NCBI RefSeq assembly: GCF_000013745.1
Contig: NC_007925.1
Location: 3,534,001 to 3,598,000, forward strand
Length of the DNA stretch: 64,000 nt
Direction: 5' to 3'
DNA from: Rhodopseudomonas_A palustris_F
GTDB lineage: Bacteria > Pseudomonadota > Alphaproteobacteria > Rhizobiales > Xanthobacteraceae
The notes under the pieces are model-generated. The model saw nothing but the letters and a program-made list of their open reading frames with translations, did not search any database and was not told where the DNA came from. Each line of letters begins with the position of its first letter. The first letter of the stretch is position 1. Positions 54,068-62,203 of this stretch are shown here, one piece after another. A program made the position numbers and the translations under genes.

Positions 54068-55072
54068 TCAAGAGCCGGCGTCGGCTTTCCGCTCGCGACC
54101 GTTGTGCTGGCCACACGGCGTGATCGGCGCTGCGCCCTGCAGCCGCGCGCGCGCCCGGGTCAGGAATCGGCTCGCCAATTCGCCCGCCTCGGCCGGCAGC
54201 GGCACATAACGCTGGCCCGAGAAGCCGCAGCGCAGCTCCTCGTCGCCCAACTCCGCGGCGCGTTCGATAAGGAACCCGGCGATCGCGCCTGCGATCACCG
54301 ACTCCACGCGTGCGCGGTGCAACCGTGCAAGCCACGCCAATGCGTGCAGGATGCTCGCGACATCGTCGACGCCGCGGGCCCAGCCGTCGAGCAGCGCGAC
54401 CAGCAGCAACAGCGCCTTGGCGAAGCTTGGACGATCGTCCCGACATCCGGCAGTCGCGGCCGTGTAGCAGGCCAGGGTCGGGGCATAGGCCGCCTCCCCC
54501 GACAGCTGACCGAGGTGGCGCTCGGCCGCCGCGAGGTCGCCGCGCGCGAGCGCGATCTGCAGCGATAGTTCCTCGATCAGATCGCCCGGCTCGAACCTGC
54601 GCAAATGCCGTTCGGCCGCCGCGACGCCGCCTTCGCCCAACGCAAGGAAAAACCCATCGACGATCGCCACGTTGCGGCAGACATCGATCGTGGCCGAATC
54701 CAGATCACGTAACGTCGTGCCGTCGATCCGGATCTCGTCGTCGACGCCGATCAGCAGGCGCTCGCATGCGCCCTGGAAGTCGCCACACCGTGCCAAGATG
54801 CGCCCCTCGTTGATCCAGGGCTGGACCGCGTAGTGCGACAATTCGGGGGTCCGCAGCAGCGCACGATAGTGTGCGCGGCACAGCTCCATGGCGTCCTCCG
54901 TGCGATTCGCCTTGAACAGCACGAAGGCGAATTTGTTGAGCGCCTCCGACAACGCCCCGACGTCGCCGGCCGCAGTTGCGGCGACGAAGGCCTGTTCGAG
55001 GTCCTCGATCCAGTCGGCGCCGGGCCGGCGCACCAGATAGTTCGTCCGCCGTACCGGAGGCGCAAACATCAT
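54068..55072 (-). CDS. TPR-like helical protein, third gene of the radical SAM peptide cluster
   Basis: A 334-residue, Ala/Leu/Arg-rich, all-helical protein without a named domain. Repeats of helix pairs are seen (ALNKFAFVLFKANRTEDAMELCRAHY; ALARGDLAAAERHLGQL; ASILHALAWLARLHRARVESVIAG), as in TPR or related solenoids. No catalytic motif, signal peptide or membrane segment. It begins 8 bases after the radical SAM stop, so it is probably co-translated. Likely role: binds the peptide or enzyme. The first ATG at 55072 is used; ATG 55069 follows it. Confidence 0.7.
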   Translation of the reverse strand: MMFAPPVRRTNYLVRRPGADWIEDLEQAFVAATAAGDVGALSEALNKFAFVLFKANRTEDAMELCRAHYRALLRTPELSHYAVQPWINEGRILARCGDFQGACERLLIGVDDEIRIDGTTLRDLDSATIDVCRNVAIVDGFFLALGEGGVAAAERHLRRFEPGDLIEELSLQIALARGDLAAAERHLGQLSGEAAYAPTLACYTAATAGCRDDRPSFAKALLLLVALLDGWARGVDDVASILHALAWLARLHRARVESVIAGAIAGFLIERAAELGDEELRCGFSGQRYVPLPAEAGELASRFLTRARARLQGAAPITPCGQHNGRERKADAGS

Positions 55073-55080
55073 CGCCCCTC

Positions 55081-56070
55081 TCAGCCGAATACGGCTGCGG
55101 CCGGGCACGACAGGGCGCCCGGATGCTGCGTGGTCCAGCCCGACAGCCACGGTCCCAGCTTGGCCGCGTCGATCGCCAGCGATCCGTCGGGATTGATACG
55201 GCCGATGCAATTGCTGTCGCTCTTCAGCGCCACGGTGCATTTGCCGACCCGTCCATCCGACCGAATGACGTAGGAATTGGCCTTTGCCGCGTAACAGACG
55301 TAGTCGTCCGGATGCGCCCGCTCCAGCGACGACCCGTTCGGCTCCGGCGCGGTGCCGGCCCGATGTCCCCAATCGCGCACCGCGGCCGGAATGATCAGTT
55401 CGGAAATGTCATTGTCGCCGCCGAGCGCTTCGACCGGCTGCAAGCTGAAGCGGAAGCGCGGATCGTCAGCGAATGTGCGCTCGATCTCCGCGACGAAGCG
55501 TGGGATCACGTCGGCGTTCTTCCGGGTGAGATGGATACGCAGCAGGATCTCGCCGTCCGCCTTGATATCACGAATCTCGAGCAGGTTGTTCCAGATGTCC
55601 GCAAAGCTGCCTTTCCGGTTGGCCTGCAGCCGCGTCGTGTCATGGTATGCCTGCGGGCCGTCCAGCGTAATTTGGAAATCGGTGACCCCGTGCCGGTGGA
55701 ATTCCAGATAGCGCGCGCCGCTGAGCAGAAAGCCGTTGGTCGTCATGCCGCCGCGCAGCTTGACGCCGTTGCTGCGGCAGGCATCCTGTGCATCGGCCAT
55801 CACCTCCAGCACGATGTCGCTGGCGACGGTCGGCTCGCCGCCAAACCAGCTGATTTCGATCGACGAAAGCGAGGGAGCACGGCGCCGCACGAGGGCTTTG
55901 ATGCCCTCGACCACGGATCGTTCCATCCGTCCAAGGGCAAAATCCTCGTAGCAATAGACGCAGCGGAAATTGCATTTCTCGGTGGGCATCACGATCAGTT
56001 GGAAGTGATCTTCGGCCCAGGCATCGCGACAATTTCTGCGAAAAGACGTCTCTGCGGCTGCGACATCCAT
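55081..56070 (-). CDS. Radical SAM protein with reduced SPASM region (putative peptide maturase)
   Basis: A 329-residue radical SAM enzyme. CxxxCxxC is Cys33, Cys37, Cys40 (PTEKCNFRCVYCYEDF), with SAM-binding WFGGEPT after it. A C-terminal auxiliary-cluster region has Cys259, Cys278, Cys288 and Cys322, with DGRVGKC like SPASM domains, but it stops at CPAAAVFG just where further cluster Cys are usual. Between a small-peptide gene and a TPR-like gene it most likely modifies that peptide; the chemistry is unknown. Confidence 0.85.
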   Translation of the reverse strand: MDVAAAETSFRRNCRDAWAEDHFQLIVMPTEKCNFRCVYCYEDFALGRMERSVVEGIKALVRRRAPSLSSIEISWFGGEPTVASDIVLEVMADAQDACRSNGVKLRGGMTTNGFLLSGARYLEFHRHGVTDFQITLDGPQAYHDTTRLQANRKGSFADIWNNLLEIRDIKADGEILLRIHLTRKNADVIPRFVAEIERTFADDPRFRFSLQPVEALGGDNDISELIIPAAVRDWGHRAGTAPEPNGSSLERAHPDDYVCYAAKANSYVIRSDGRVGKCTVALKSDSNCIGRINPDGSLAIDAAKLGPWLSGWTTQHPGALSCPAAAVFG

Positions 56071-56110
56071 GCTCGCCTCCTTCGAATCGACCGATTTTTA
56101 AGTGTGGACT

Positions 56111-56356
56111 TCAGCGCAGCGCGGGATTGCCGCGTGCTGCGAGTTGATCAAGGCCCGGCGCGATGCAGTAGGTGTTGTGGCAGGTGCCCGTGTTCAGACT
56201 GTCGGACAATGCGCGTCCAGACGGTCCACCGGCCAGGTCGGCCACACGCTTTGCGACGTCGGGGTTTGCGATCCGGACCTTGCCATCCGAATCCACTTGA
56301 AGGTCGCTGAGTGACAATTCACTCAAGACCGAAGAAAGTGATTGCTGATCTGCCAT
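56111..56356 (-). CDS. Putative RiPP precursor peptide
   Basis: An 81-residue peptide starting MADQQSLSSVLSELSLSDLQ, with the optimal ribosome-binding site AAGGAG seven bases before the ATG at 56356. Residues 1-42 look like a helical, acidic leader; a Gly-Gly at 43-44 (LAGG) could be a cleavage site; the C-terminal part holds TGTCHNTYCIAPG with Cys59 and Cys64, His60 and Tyr63. It is the first gene before the radical SAM gene. No similarity to a known RiPP class is apparent. Confidence 0.7.
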   Translation of the reverse strand: MADQQSLSSVLSELSLSDLQVDSDGKVRIANPDVAKRVADLAGGPSGRALSDSLNTGTCHNTYCIAPGLDQLAARGNPALR

Positions 56357-56752
56357 TTCAATGCTCCTTGGGGTGAAATTCCTTCCTGAAAGACGCCCCG
56401 CCTCGTCCTCGTATGATCCGGCCACCAGTTAGCTGGCTTGGCGATTCGAATGTCGTCGGCAAGCATGCCATACTTCGTTTCGGATATCCGAAAGAGGAGC
56501 AGCGTCATCGGTTGGTCGATCCGCCAAGACCGATGGTTCACAACGGCTCGGTGAGTTGATCGCTAATCTGTCTGCTGCACTGCGTTGCCCGACTGCGGTC
56601 GAGGAACCAGCCGGCGCCGCTCGATCTGCTGACCGCGAGCGGACCGGGACCACGAACACCGACGGCACCAAGTGCCGCGCTACCATTCCACGTCGGGCGC
56701 CGACAACCCGGCCGCGCTTTATCGATTGCCGCGGTTGTGCTAGCCACAGGCC
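56357..56752. other. Divergent region between precursor peptide and ABC importer
   Basis: About 396 bp, presumably with both promoters. It contains a perfect 16-bp palindrome at 56478-56493. A minus-strand open frame across 56323-56541 has a CheW-like look in its middle but no ribosome-binding site; other open frames here have random composition. Confidence 0.5.
56478..56493. promoter_or_regulatory. Perfect 16-bp palindrome
   Basis: TTTCGGATATCCGAAA, 122-137 bases upstream of the precursor-peptide start and 260 bases from the ABC ATPase start. Likely a dimeric repressor or activator site; the cognate regulator is not in the window. Confidence 0.55.
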
Positions 56753-57556
56753 ATGGCCGGCGCCGCGCCCCTCATCGCGTTCGAAAACGTCGAGAAGAGT
56801 TTCGACGGCGGCGGTGATGGTCGGCGTGTCATGGCGGTGTGCGGCGTGTCGTTTGAAGTCGCCCGCGGCGAGCTGCTGGTGATCGTCGGCGGCTCCGGAA
56901 GCGGCAAGACCACTCTGCTACGTCTTGCCAACCGGTTGATCACGCCCGATCGCGGCGTGGTCCGGATCGAAGGCCAAGATGTTGCCGCGGCCGATCCGGT
57001 GGCGCTGCGGCGGCGGATCGGCACCGTGTTCCAGAGCGGCGCGCTGTTTCCGCATCTCAGCGTCGCCGGCAATATCGGCATCACCCCGAAACTGTTGGGC
57101 TGGTCGAAACCCGAGATCGCGGCGCGGGTCGACGAATTGCTCGATCTGGTGCGGCTCGACCGCGCGCAGGATCGCCATCGATTTCCGCATGAACTGTCCG
57201 GCGGTCAGCGCCAACGCGTCGGCGTCGCCCGCGCGCTCGCCGCCAAGCCGGCCATCGTGCTGATGGACGAGCCGTTCGGCGCGCTCGATCCGTTGACCCG
57301 CGCCGCGCTCGGCGTGGAGTTTCGCGCGCTGCACAGCCGCCTCGGCCTCACCACCATCATGATCACCCACGACATTGCCGAGGCGCTGCTGCTCGCCGAC
57401 CGCATCGTGGTGATGCGCGACGGCCGCATCCTGGCGCAGGGCACGCCGAACCAGCTCGCACACAGCGATGACGCGTATGTCAACGACATGCTGCAGACGC
57501 CGCGGCGCCAGGCCGAGCGGCTGCAGGCGCTGCTGCCGCGGGATGGCGCCGCATGA
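56753..57556 (+). CDS. ABC transporter ATP-binding protein, osmoprotectant/glycine betaine type
   Basis: A 267-residue ATPase with Walker A GGSGSGKTT (near residue 46), signature LSGGQRQRVGVARAL (near 148), Walker B IVLMDEPFGALD and H-loop ITHDIAEA. The HRFPHELSGGQ context and partner are those of OpuC/YehX-type importers for quaternary amines; it lacks the CBS pair seen in OpuCA. Stop overlaps the fused permease gene (ATGA). Confidence 0.92.
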   Translation: MAGAAPLIAFENVEKSFDGGGDGRRVMAVCGVSFEVARGELLVIVGGSGSGKTTLLRLANRLITPDRGVVRIEGQDVAAADPVALRRRIGTVFQSGALFPHLSVAGNIGITPKLLGWSKPEIAARVDELLDLVRLDRAQDRHRFPHELSGGQRQRVGVARALAAKPAIVLMDEPFGALDPLTRAALGVEFRALHSRLGLTTIMITHDIAEALLLADRIVVMRDGRILAQGTPNQLAHSDDAYVNDMLQTPRRQAERLQALLPRDGAA

Positions 57557-59109
57557 CGCCGTTCGCCGACCCGCGCTGGAGCGAGGCGCTGTCGCATCTG
57601 CCGGACTATCTCGGCAACCACGTCCGGGTCAGCCTGGCCGCGCTTGCGCTGGGTCTCGCGGTCAGCCTGCCCTTGGCGATCCTGGCGAGGCGGCGGCCGC
57701 TGCTGCGCTCCACCCTGCTCGGCTTCGCCAGCATCGTGCAGACGGTGCCCGGGCTGGCGCTGCTGGCGCTGTTCTATCCGCTGCTGCTGGCGCTGGCGGC
57801 GCTATCGCTCAGCTGGTTCGGCGTCGGCTTCTCGGCGTTCGGATTTCTGCCGGCGGTGCTGGCGCTGGCGCTGTATTCGATGCTGCCGGTGCTGCGCAAC
57901 ACCATCACCGGGCTCGACGGCATCGATCCGGTGCTGCTGGAGGCCGCGCAGGGCGTCGGCATGACGCAGCGGCAATCGCTGGTCATGGTCGAACTGCCGC
58001 TGGCGTTGCCGGTGATGATGGCCGGCATCCGCACCGCCGCGGTGTGGGTGATCGGCACCGCGACGCTCTCCACCCCGATCGGCCAGACCAGCCTCGGCAA
58101 CTACATCTTCGCCGGATTGCAAACCCAGAACTGGGTGTTGGTGCTGTTCGGCTGCACCGCGGCGGCCGTGCTGGCGCTCGCGGTCGATCAATTGCTGGCA
58201 CTGGTCGAGCGCGGGCTGACGCTGCGCAGCCGGCTGCGCGTCGCTGTGGGCGGGGTCGGCCTGCTCGCCCTGCTGACCGCGGCGCTGGCACCGTCGCTGA
58301 CGCAGCCTTCCTCGCGCTACGTCGTCGGCGCCAAGACCTTCACCGAGCAATATGTGCTGTCGGCCTTGATCGCGCAGCGGCTGCGCGAAGCCGGGTTGGC
58401 CGCGACCAGCCGCGAGGGGCTGGGCTCCAGCGTGATCTATGACGCGCTCGCCACCAGCGACATCGACGTCTATGTGGATTATTCCGGCACGCTGTGGGCC
58501 AATCAGTTCCACCACCCCGAGATCAAGCCGCGCGCGGAATTGCTCGCCGAGCTGACGAACGAACTCGCCCGGTCCAAGGTGACGCTGCTCGGCGAACTCG
58601 GCTTTGCCAACGCCTATGCGCTGGTGATGCCGCGCGCCCGCGCCGACGCGCTCGGCATTCGTTCGATCGCCGATCTCGCGCGGCAGGCTTCGACGCTGTC
58701 GATCGCCGGCGATTACGAATTCTTCTCGCGACCGGAATGGGCCGGGCTGCGCCAAGCCTATGGCCTGGCGTTTCGCAGCCAGCGCACCCTGCAGCCGGAC
58801 TTCATGTATGCGGCGGTGGCCTCGGGTGAAGTCGACGTCATCGCCGGCTACACCTCGGACGGGCTGATCGCCAAATACGATCTCGTGGTGCTCGATGACC
58901 CAAAGGCCGCGATCCCGCCCTACGACGCCATCGTGCTGTTGTCGCCGCGGCGCGCCGACGATGCCGCGTTGCGCGCGGCGCTCGCGCCGCTCATCGGCAA
59001 GATCGACATCGCCGCGATGCGCGCCGCCAATCTGCGCGCTGCGGGCGGCGACGGCGACAGCTCGCCCGACGCGGTGGCGCGGTGGCTGTGGCGGCGGATC
59101 GCGCCGTAG
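57553..59109 (+). CDS. Osmoprotectant ABC permease fused to substrate-binding domain
   Basis: A 518-residue fusion: an N-terminal permease with about six helices (to about residue 240; the EAA-loop equivalent is EAAQGVGMTQRQSLVMVELPLALP) and a C-terminal binding domain (about 255-515; GAKTFTEQYVLSALIAQRL and DIDVYVDYSGTLW typical of OpuAC-like proteins). With the ATPase it makes a two-gene importer, so the binding domain is tethered to the membrane. Likely substrates are betaine or choline-like solutes. Confidence 0.92.
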   Translation: MTPFADPRWSEALSHLPDYLGNHVRVSLAALALGLAVSLPLAILARRRPLLRSTLLGFASIVQTVPGLALLALFYPLLLALAALSLSWFGVGFSAFGFLPAVLALALYSMLPVLRNTITGLDGIDPVLLEAAQGVGMTQRQSLVMVELPLALPVMMAGIRTAAVWVIGTATLSTPIGQTSLGNYIFAGLQTQNWVLVLFGCTAAAVLALAVDQLLALVERGLTLRSRLRVAVGGVGLLALLTAALAPSLTQPSSRYVVGAKTFTEQYVLSALIAQRLREAGLAATSREGLGSSVIYDALATSDIDVYVDYSGTLWANQFHHPEIKPRAELLAELTNELARSKVTLLGELGFANAYALVMPRARADALGIRSIADLARQASTLSIAGDYEFFSRPEWAGLRQAYGLAFRSQRTLQPDFMYAAVASGEVDVIAGYTSDGLIAKYDLVVLDDPKAAIPPYDAIVLLSPRRADDAALRAALAPLIGKIDIAAMRAANLRAAGGDGDSSPDAVARWLWRRIAP

Positions 59110-59159
59110 CTATTGCAGACAGCCATGCCACGCGTGGTCGCTGCGCAAAGTAAGCATCG

Positions 59160-59292
59160 TGTCCCGGACGCGAGCAGCGCGCTTGCGCTGCGACGGGAGC
59201 CGGACCGTACCAAAGGCAGCATCCGTAACGGCCCCGGCTCTGCAGCGCGCCACGCCGCTGACGCGGCGCATTGCGCAGCGTCCGGGGCACGC
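59160..59292. repeat. Dispersed palindromic repeat, family B, copy 2
   Basis: Intergenic element starting GTCCCGGACGCGAGCAGCGCG and ending GCGCAGCGTCCGGGGCACGC. It shares the inner GGCAGCATCCG(T/C)AACGG and CCCGGCTCTGC segments with the element at 15702-15825. It separates the convergent ABC permease fusion and TonB-like genes. Confidence 0.75.
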
Positions 59293-59321
59293 TCCGTCAG
59301 ATTGATTCACGCGGGGGGCAG

Positions 59322-60125
59322 CTACCCCTTGAAGTCCTTCGGCGTGAAGCCGATGTCGAGCACCCGCCATTCCTGATACTTCTCCGCCGGCAGCATCGCG
59401 TAGGGCTGGCAATCCTGCAACGCCTTGATCGCCGCCTGCATCAACAGCGGTCCTTTCATCGAGGCGCTGGCTTCGATCAACGCCGGCGGCGACGCCAGCC
59501 GGCCCTCCGGGGTCAGCGCGATGCGGATCACGATCCGCACCTTGTCGGTCGGCGCCACCGCGCCCGGCAGCGCCGCGCAATTGCGCAGATGCGCGCGCAG
59601 CTTGTCGGTGTCGGAGGCGGCGATGTTGGCGGCGTCGGCGGCCTCACCCCCGACATCTTTGCCGAGCGCCTCCGCCGGCAGGCCGAGCATGACATGAAAC
59701 CGTTCGGTGAGATCGGGCGGCTGCGGCGCCGCCATCGGCGCCGGCCAGTCCGGCTGCGGCGCCGGTTGTTGCTGCGGCGCCGGCTGCGGAGAGTTTTGCG
59801 CGGTCTGCTCCGTCGGCTGCTGCGGCTCCGGCTTCTCCAACGCGGCAGTCTGCTGCGGCGACGCGGGTTTCGGCTGCGGCGACGGCGGATCAGGCGGCGC
59901 CGCGGCTTCGGGCTGCGCCGGCGCCGAGGGCTCTGGCGAGGACTGCTGCGGCGGCGTCACCTCGGGCGGGGTGAGCTCGTCGGCCGGCACCAGCTCGACC
60001 TTGATCGCATCTGAACTCACCGACTCGTATGGATACACCCCCGCCAACAGCAACAGCAGCAGCACCGCGGCGTGGCCCAACACGGAGGCGGCAGCGCCAA
60101 GGCGCATGAGCAGCGGAGAGTCCAT
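59322..60125 (-). CDS. TonB/TolA-like envelope protein
   Basis: A 267-residue protein with an N-terminal TM helix (about 10-32), a long Pro/Gln/Ala-rich periplasm-spanning region (about 48-145) and a C-terminal TonB-like domain (DKVRIVIRIALTPEGRLASPP, YAMLPAEKYQEWRVLDIGFTPKDF). It probably transmits energy or links the inner membrane to the outer envelope. No ExbB/ExbD or Tol genes adjoin. Two Cys in the C-terminal domain may form a disulfide. Confidence 0.85.
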   Translation of the reverse strand: MDSPLLMRLGAAASVLGHAAVLLLLLLAGVYPYESVSSDAIKVELVPADELTPPEVTPPQQSSPEPSAPAQPEAAAPPDPPSPQPKPASPQQTAALEKPEPQQPTEQTAQNSPQPAPQQQPAPQPDWPAPMAAPQPPDLTERFHVMLGLPAEALGKDVGGEAADAANIAASDTDKLRAHLRNCAALPGAVAPTDKVRIVIRIALTPEGRLASPPALIEASASMKGPLLMQAAIKALQDCQPYAMLPAEKYQEWRVLDIGFTPKDFKG

Positions 60126-60301
60126 GGTCCCGGTCTAATCCAACGCAACGCGGCGCCCAGCGTGGTCGCCTCGGCCGCGATCTTAGAGCCTGGCTGAAAA
60201 AGCAGCGAGCAGAATCAGCGCTTTGGTCATTTGCGAGCCCAGGGCAGCGCGCAGCGCCGGCCCCGCGCGCGTCAGCAAGGCGCGGCCGTGCGACAGCCGC
60301 G

Positions 60302-62008
60302 TTACAGATTCTTGATCATGCCGGCGTCGATCAGCAGCCGGTTGAAGCGCCGCGCCTCGGCGCCGTTGCGGCAGCCGTAGAACAGCCCGCTGCAGCGGAG
60401 CATGATGGCCTTCTGCTCGGCAAAGGAGGGGTCGAGCGGCAGCCCCGCCGCCTCCTGGATCACCAGCGGCAGATAGGCGGCATCGATCGTGTCCATGATC
60501 GCCGGGCTCTCCACCGGCTGAAAGTTGATCGCGTCGATCGCGTAGTAGGTGGCGTAGTAGCGCGGGTCATAGGCCATCAGCTTCTTGCCGAGGCCGGCCT
60601 CGTCGAGCTCGGGGTCGAGCAGTTGCGGCGAGAATTCCGGCTGATGATCGCCGAACCGCACGATCAGGAACGGCTGCGCCGGATAGTGTTTCTTCAAGCC
60701 GGCCAGGAAGGCTGCGTAGTCGGTCACGCTCAAGGCCTGGCGGCGCAGATATTCCTCGACCACCGGGGCGTTGCCGAGCGCGCGCCAGGAAGGCGTCAGC
60801 TCGGGGCGGAATTTGGTCTGCCAGGGGAAATGATTGGCGGCGAGATAGACGAACATGAAGAACGGCTTTGGCGCGCCGTGCTGCGGCATCAAGCCGAGCG
60901 CCTTGTCGTAGAAGAAGCTGTCCGGCTCGACATGGCTGGAGCCGAGATCACGGGCGTCGAAGAACCGCTCCATGCCGGTGGTGGTCTGGAAATTGCGCGC
61001 GCTCATGAAGGCGCCGTTGGCGGGATACAGCGCCGTCGTGGTGTAGCCGCAGCGGCGCAGCGCTAGCGGCAGGCCGCGCTCCACCCGGCCGGAGGCGATC
61101 CGGGTGACGAAATAGGAAAACCGCCCGAACGAGCGCGACGACAGCCCGGCCAGCACGTTGTATTCGGTGAACCAGCTCGGCCCGCCATTGCTCTCGGCGA
61201 GAAATTTGCGCGCCTTGCCGTCGAACGATTGGAAATGCGCGCCGTAACCCGCCGGCACCTTCACCTGCCCGGCGGCGCGAATGTCGAACGACGACTCGTC
61301 GTGGATCATGATGATGTTCGGCCGCCGCCCGACCGGATGGCAGGCCTCCTCCAGCGGCAGCTTCAACTGGTCGGCGACCACCGCATCGGATTCCATGAAG
61401 CCGTAGTTGAAGAAATCCGACACCGCGGTAACCCCGGAGCGGGCGAATTTCGACAGGTAGCCGTCGTCGTAATAGCCGCGCCAGGCCTCGTCCGGCCAGG
61501 CCGTCGCATAGCCGACCAGACCGGCCAGAAACAGCATGGTGCCGGCCAGCGCCGGCTGGCGGCGGATCCGGAACGGGTCGAGCCACCACAGCGCGTACAT
61601 CAAGGGAACGATCAGCAGCGCGGTGCCGATCACCGACCAGCGCAGCTCGGGAAAGATCGTGAACAGGAAGGCGATGGTGTCGCGGTCGATCACCATCAGG
61701 TCGACGAAGTTCGCGGTCATCTGCACGATGTCGTGCTTCAGCCGCGACAGCAACACCAGCATCACCACCATGGTCAGCGACAACGCGCCGGACAGTGCCG
61801 GCCGGCGCAGCGCCGCGATCCAGGCGAAATTCAGCAGCCCCCAGGCCAGCAGGAAGCCGAGCCGGCCGTTGAAATCGGTTTCGGTGTGCAGCATCAACGC
61901 CAATGCCGCGAGATGCGGCGGCACCACCGCCAGCATCCGCCAGACGCTGGCCGGCGCGGCTGCGGTCGCCGCGCCCACCGATGGCACTGGATTGGGCGGC
62001 AGCCCCAT
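60302..62008 (-). CDS. Sulfatase-fold envelope transferase (LTA synthase / phosphoethanolamine transferase-like)
   Basis: A 568-residue inner-membrane enzyme: about five N-terminal helices to residue 190, then a periplasmic alkaline-phosphatase-fold domain. The metal/nucleophile strand is IIMIHDESSFD, with an Asp-Glu-Ser-Ser in place of the commoner Glu-Thr/Ser; the C-terminal FGDHQPEF supplies the Asp and His ligands. It probably transfers a phospho-group onto lipid or glycan. A Pho-box-like repeat is 80 bases upstream. Confidence 0.87.
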   Translation of the reverse strand: MGLPPNPVPSVGAATAAAPASVWRMLAVVPPHLAALALMLHTETDFNGRLGFLLAWGLLNFAWIAALRRPALSGALSLTMVVMLVLLSRLKHDIVQMTANFVDLMVIDRDTIAFLFTIFPELRWSVIGTALLIVPLMYALWWLDPFRIRRQPALAGTMLFLAGLVGYATAWPDEAWRGYYDDGYLSKFARSGVTAVSDFFNYGFMESDAVVADQLKLPLEEACHPVGRRPNIIMIHDESSFDIRAAGQVKVPAGYGAHFQSFDGKARKFLAESNGGPSWFTEYNVLAGLSSRSFGRFSYFVTRIASGRVERGLPLALRRCGYTTTALYPANGAFMSARNFQTTTGMERFFDARDLGSSHVEPDSFFYDKALGLMPQHGAPKPFFMFVYLAANHFPWQTKFRPELTPSWRALGNAPVVEEYLRRQALSVTDYAAFLAGLKKHYPAQPFLIVRFGDHQPEFSPQLLDPELDEAGLGKKLMAYDPRYYATYYAIDAINFQPVESPAIMDTIDAAYLPLVIQEAAGLPLDPSFAEQKAIMLRCSGLFYGCRNGAEARRFNRLLIDAGMIKNL

Positions 62009-62087
62009 GGCGGGACACCTGCGCGCGGCGGGCCATGGCCTGGCTGGCGGTGACCAGAAGGCGGACGATGCAGCCGGCTAGTGCATC

Positions 62088-62116
62088 ATGTCATCAAACC
62101 GTAATTGAACCGTCAT
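62088..62116 (+). promoter_or_regulatory. Pho-box-like tandem repeat
   Basis: Three 7-mers at 11-base spacing on the plus strand, ATGTCAT-CAAA-CCGTAAT-TGAA-CCGTCAT, resemble the PhoB box (CTGTCAT repeats with 4-base spacers). It lies between the sulfatase-fold gene and the SDR gene. Its direction is opposite to what the minus-strand sulfatase-fold gene would need, so the link to that gene is uncertain. Confidence 0.4.
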
Positions 62117-62203
62117 TTAGGTGCAATCAGTTTGCAACAATCCGCGGCCTCGCAGCATTGCGGGGGCAAATCGCGGGGTGATCGTGCTGCAGCGCAGCGG
62201 CCG

